From Sulfurimonas sp. (GTDB lineage: Bacteria; Campylobacterota; Campylobacteria; Campylobacterales; Sulfurimonadaceae): 64,000 bases of DNA. Positions within the stretch are counted from its first letter, which is position 1. Each line of letters opens with the position of its first letter. Below, piece by piece: positions 62,311 through 64,000 of this stretch. Below the pieces are notes generated by a model. It was not told the origin of the DNA and made no database searches. It saw nothing but the letters and a program-made list of their open reading frames with translations. The position numbers and the translations under genes were made by a program. The stretch is from NCBI GenBank assembly GCA_021732045.1, contig JAKFWK010000006.1, positions 1 through 64,000 on the forward strand, in the 5' to 3' direction.

Positions 62311-64000
62311 TACTTCTCTTTTTTACTTCTTATTTTTGAAACTAAAATATAAAAAAGAGGGATAAACACTATCGCCAAGAATGTAGCCGATAGCATCCCG
62401 CCAACAACTCCAGTTCCTATGGAGTGTCTACTTGCTGCTCCTGCTCCACTGCTTATTGCAAGAGGGATAACTCCCAGGGTAAATGCCAACGAGGTCATAA
62501 TAATAGGACGCAGACGAATCTTTGCGGCTTCTAAAACAGCCTCAACAAGTTCCATACCTTGCGCTCTTTTTTGCATCGCAAACTCAACAATCAAAATAGC
62601 ATTTTTAGCGCTAAGACCAGCTAAAACAAGGATTCCTATCTGGAAGTAGATATCGTTATCAAGCCCTCTTAGATGATTTGCAACAACGGCTCCAAACACA
62701 CCAAATGGAACAGCTAAAATAACAGCTATTGGCATAAGCCATCTCTCATATTGGGCAGCTAAAATCAGATATAAAAATATAATTCCAAAGATAAATGCCA
62801 GATTTCCAGCACTTGATATCTGCTTCTCTTGATAAGCCGTACCTATCCAACTGATGCTATAACCCTCTGGAAGAACCTCTTTTGAAACCTCTTCCATCAC
62901 TCTTAGTGCATCTCCAGAGCTATATCCAAGAGAGGCTTGTCCTGATATTTTTGCTGCATTAAAGAGGTTAAATCTCTCAACCAAATCAGCACCAACACTC
63001 TCTTTTAGTGTTACAAACGAGCTAAGAGGAATCATTTCGCCTTTTTTATTTCTAACAAATATTTTCTCTAAATCTTGTGGCGTTTTTCTAAAAGACTCCT
63101 CTGCTTGCATATTTACCATATATGTTCTACCTAGCATGTTAAAATCGTTTACATAAAAACTTCCAAAAGTTGCATTTAGAGTTTGGTAAATATCATCAGC
63201 ATTTACCCCTTTTGCTTTTGCTTTTGCCGTATCTACATCTATCTTATATTTTGGAACAGAGGTGTTTAGCGTTGTTCTAACACCCTCTAATTCTGGTCTC
63301 GCATTGGCTCTTTTGATAATCTCATCAACATTTTTTTGCAACTCTGCCAGATCTGCGCCTGTTCTATTTTGAACATACATCTCAAATCCGCCAGCTATTC
63401 CCATACCCCTAATCGGAGGAGGAACAACCCCAAAAGAGAATCCATCGCTTGTGCGTGATAGTTTTTTACCCATCTCAGACGCTATATAACTTGCCTGCTG
63501 CGTTGGATCTTTTCTCTGCTCCCATGGTTTAAGTTTTAAGATAGTAGCTGCAGAGTTCGTTCTTTGTGAGAAAGTGACAAAGTCTATTCCAGCAAACTGG
63601 ATTATATCTTTTACACTCGCTTTATCTTTTGAGGCTATATCATAAATCTCCGAGGTAAGAGCATCCGTTCTGCTGAGCGAAGCAGATGGAGGGTTATAGC
63701 TAAAGACAAAAACAGTCCCTTTGTCTTCGGTCGGAACAAGTCCAGTTTTTAGGGTTGTAAACATGTTATATGTGACAAATAGAAGCCCACCAAAGAGTAA
63801 CATACTCAAAAGAGAGTATCGGATAGTTAACTTTAAAGTATTTGAGTAACCTCTTGTTGCGCTCTCAAAAAAACCATTAAACCATTTGAAGAAATACTTT
63901 GGTTCTTTATGATCTGGTTTTAAGATCAAAGCACATAACGAAGGCGTAAGTGTAAGCGCGACAAGCCCAGAGATAGCGAGCGACATAACAATAGTAATGG
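62310..64000 (-). CDS. RND multidrug efflux pump, C-terminal part (partial)
   Basis: The 3' 563 codons of a HAE1-type RND inner-membrane pump, cut off by the window edge; the frame stays open to position 64000, so the full start is outside. RND landmarks: SGLVALTLTPSLCALILKP at the start of the visible part, PSASLSRTD and PRIRGMG-type periplasmic segments (here PPPIRGMGIAGGFEMYVQNRTG), AIILKLKPW, and the last helices with GVFGAVVANHL and RPIIMTSLAFTLGVIPLAIS. It would export drugs or solvents with AcrA- and TolC-type partners that lie upstream. Its stop falls within a repeat. Confidence 0.93.
   Translation of the reverse strand, partial: ITIVMSLAISGLVALTLTPSLCALILKPDHKEPKYFFKWFNGFFESATRGYSNTLKLTIRYSLLSMLLFGGLLFVTYNMFTTLKTGLVPTEDKGTVFVFSYNPPSASLSRTDALTSEIYDIASKDKASVKDIIQFAGIDFVTFSQRTNSAATILKLKPWEQRKDPTQQASYIASEMGKKLSRTSDGFSFGVVPPPIRGMGIAGGFEMYVQNRTGADLAELQKNVDEIIKRANARPELEGVRTTLNTSVPKYKIDVDTAKAKAKGVNADDIYQTLNATFGSFYVNDFNMLGRTYMVNMQAEESFRKTPQDLEKIFVRNKKGEMIPLSSFVTLKESVGADLVERFNLFNAAKISGQASLGYSSGDALRVMEEVSKEVLPEGYSISWIGTAYQEKQISSAGNLAFIFGIIFLYLILAAQYERWLMPIAVILAVPFGVFGAVVANHLRGLDNDIYFQIGILVLAGLSAKNAILIVEFAMQKRAQGMELVEAVLEAAKIRLRPIIMTSLAFTLGVIPLAISSGAGAASRHSIGTGVVGGMLSATFLAIVFIPLFYILVSKIRSKKEK

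Overview
The window looks like part of the chromosome of a chemolithoautotrophic epsilonproteobacterium (Campylobacterota), most likely Sulfurimonas or a close relative. The main reasons are a two-subunit ATP-citrate lyase of the reductive TCA cycle, a (frameshifted) sulfide:quinone oxidoreductase, an HspR/CbpA heat-shock pair, a compact flagellar cluster with sigma54 and sigma28 promoters, short epsilon-type RNase R and ExbB proteins, and AT-rich DNA. The genus is inferred from gene content, not from a marker gene. I see no phage, insertion sequence or CRISPR array; apart from a few intergenic repeats this reads as ordinary core chromosome.

Layout. 1-6.7 kb: a possible rRNA-operon leader, a type IV pilin-like protein, aclB-aclA, then trpG and a membrane glycosyltransferase, then a small cytochrome c. 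6.8-11.6 kb: flagellar operon flgI-flgJ-flgM-flgN-flgK ending in an orphan peptide-transporter permease. 11.6-20.3 kb: rsmD, a degenerate exonuclease-like protein, murA, the cbpA-hspR pair split by a tandem repeat, purH, pfkA and a MOSC protein. 20.4-34 kb: a two-component pair, a peptide-deformylase-like membrane protein, a 54-residue protein, the broken sqr gene, pepN, a GGDEF/EAL protein and a chemotaxis receptor. 33.7-37 kb: a metal-uptake operon (histidine-rich membrane protein, outer-membrane barrel, ZnuA, ZnuB) without an ATPase. 37-42.2 kb: a tightly overlapping six-gene operon coding for a periplasmic protein, a MacB/FtsX-type ABC permease and ATPase, a heme-copper-oxidase-like membrane protein that seems to lack CuB ligands, a polytopic membrane protein and YceI. 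42.3-50 kb: yaeQ, a phosphoesterase, a lipoprotein, phosphomannomutase, pyrC, a two-component pair, ExbB/ExbD, a metal-binding protein and Tpx. 50-64 kb: groEL-groES, tRNA-Met(CAT), tRNA-Asn(GTT), purL, a Gre factor, an HDOD protein, rnr, holA, ilvC and the 3' part of an RND efflux pump.

How it fits together: AclAB supplies acetyl-CoA for autotrophy; Sqr would feed electrons from sulfide to the quinone pool; purH, purL, pyrC, trpG and ilvC are biosynthetic; FlgM, read from a sigma28 promoter inside a sigma54 operon, gives the usual flagellar checkpoint; HspR probably represses cbpA-hspR through a HAIR-like operator found here. The most unusual content is the six-gene operon, the deformylase-like fusion protein, the ATPase-less metal importer, and a small family of intergenic stem-loop repeats.
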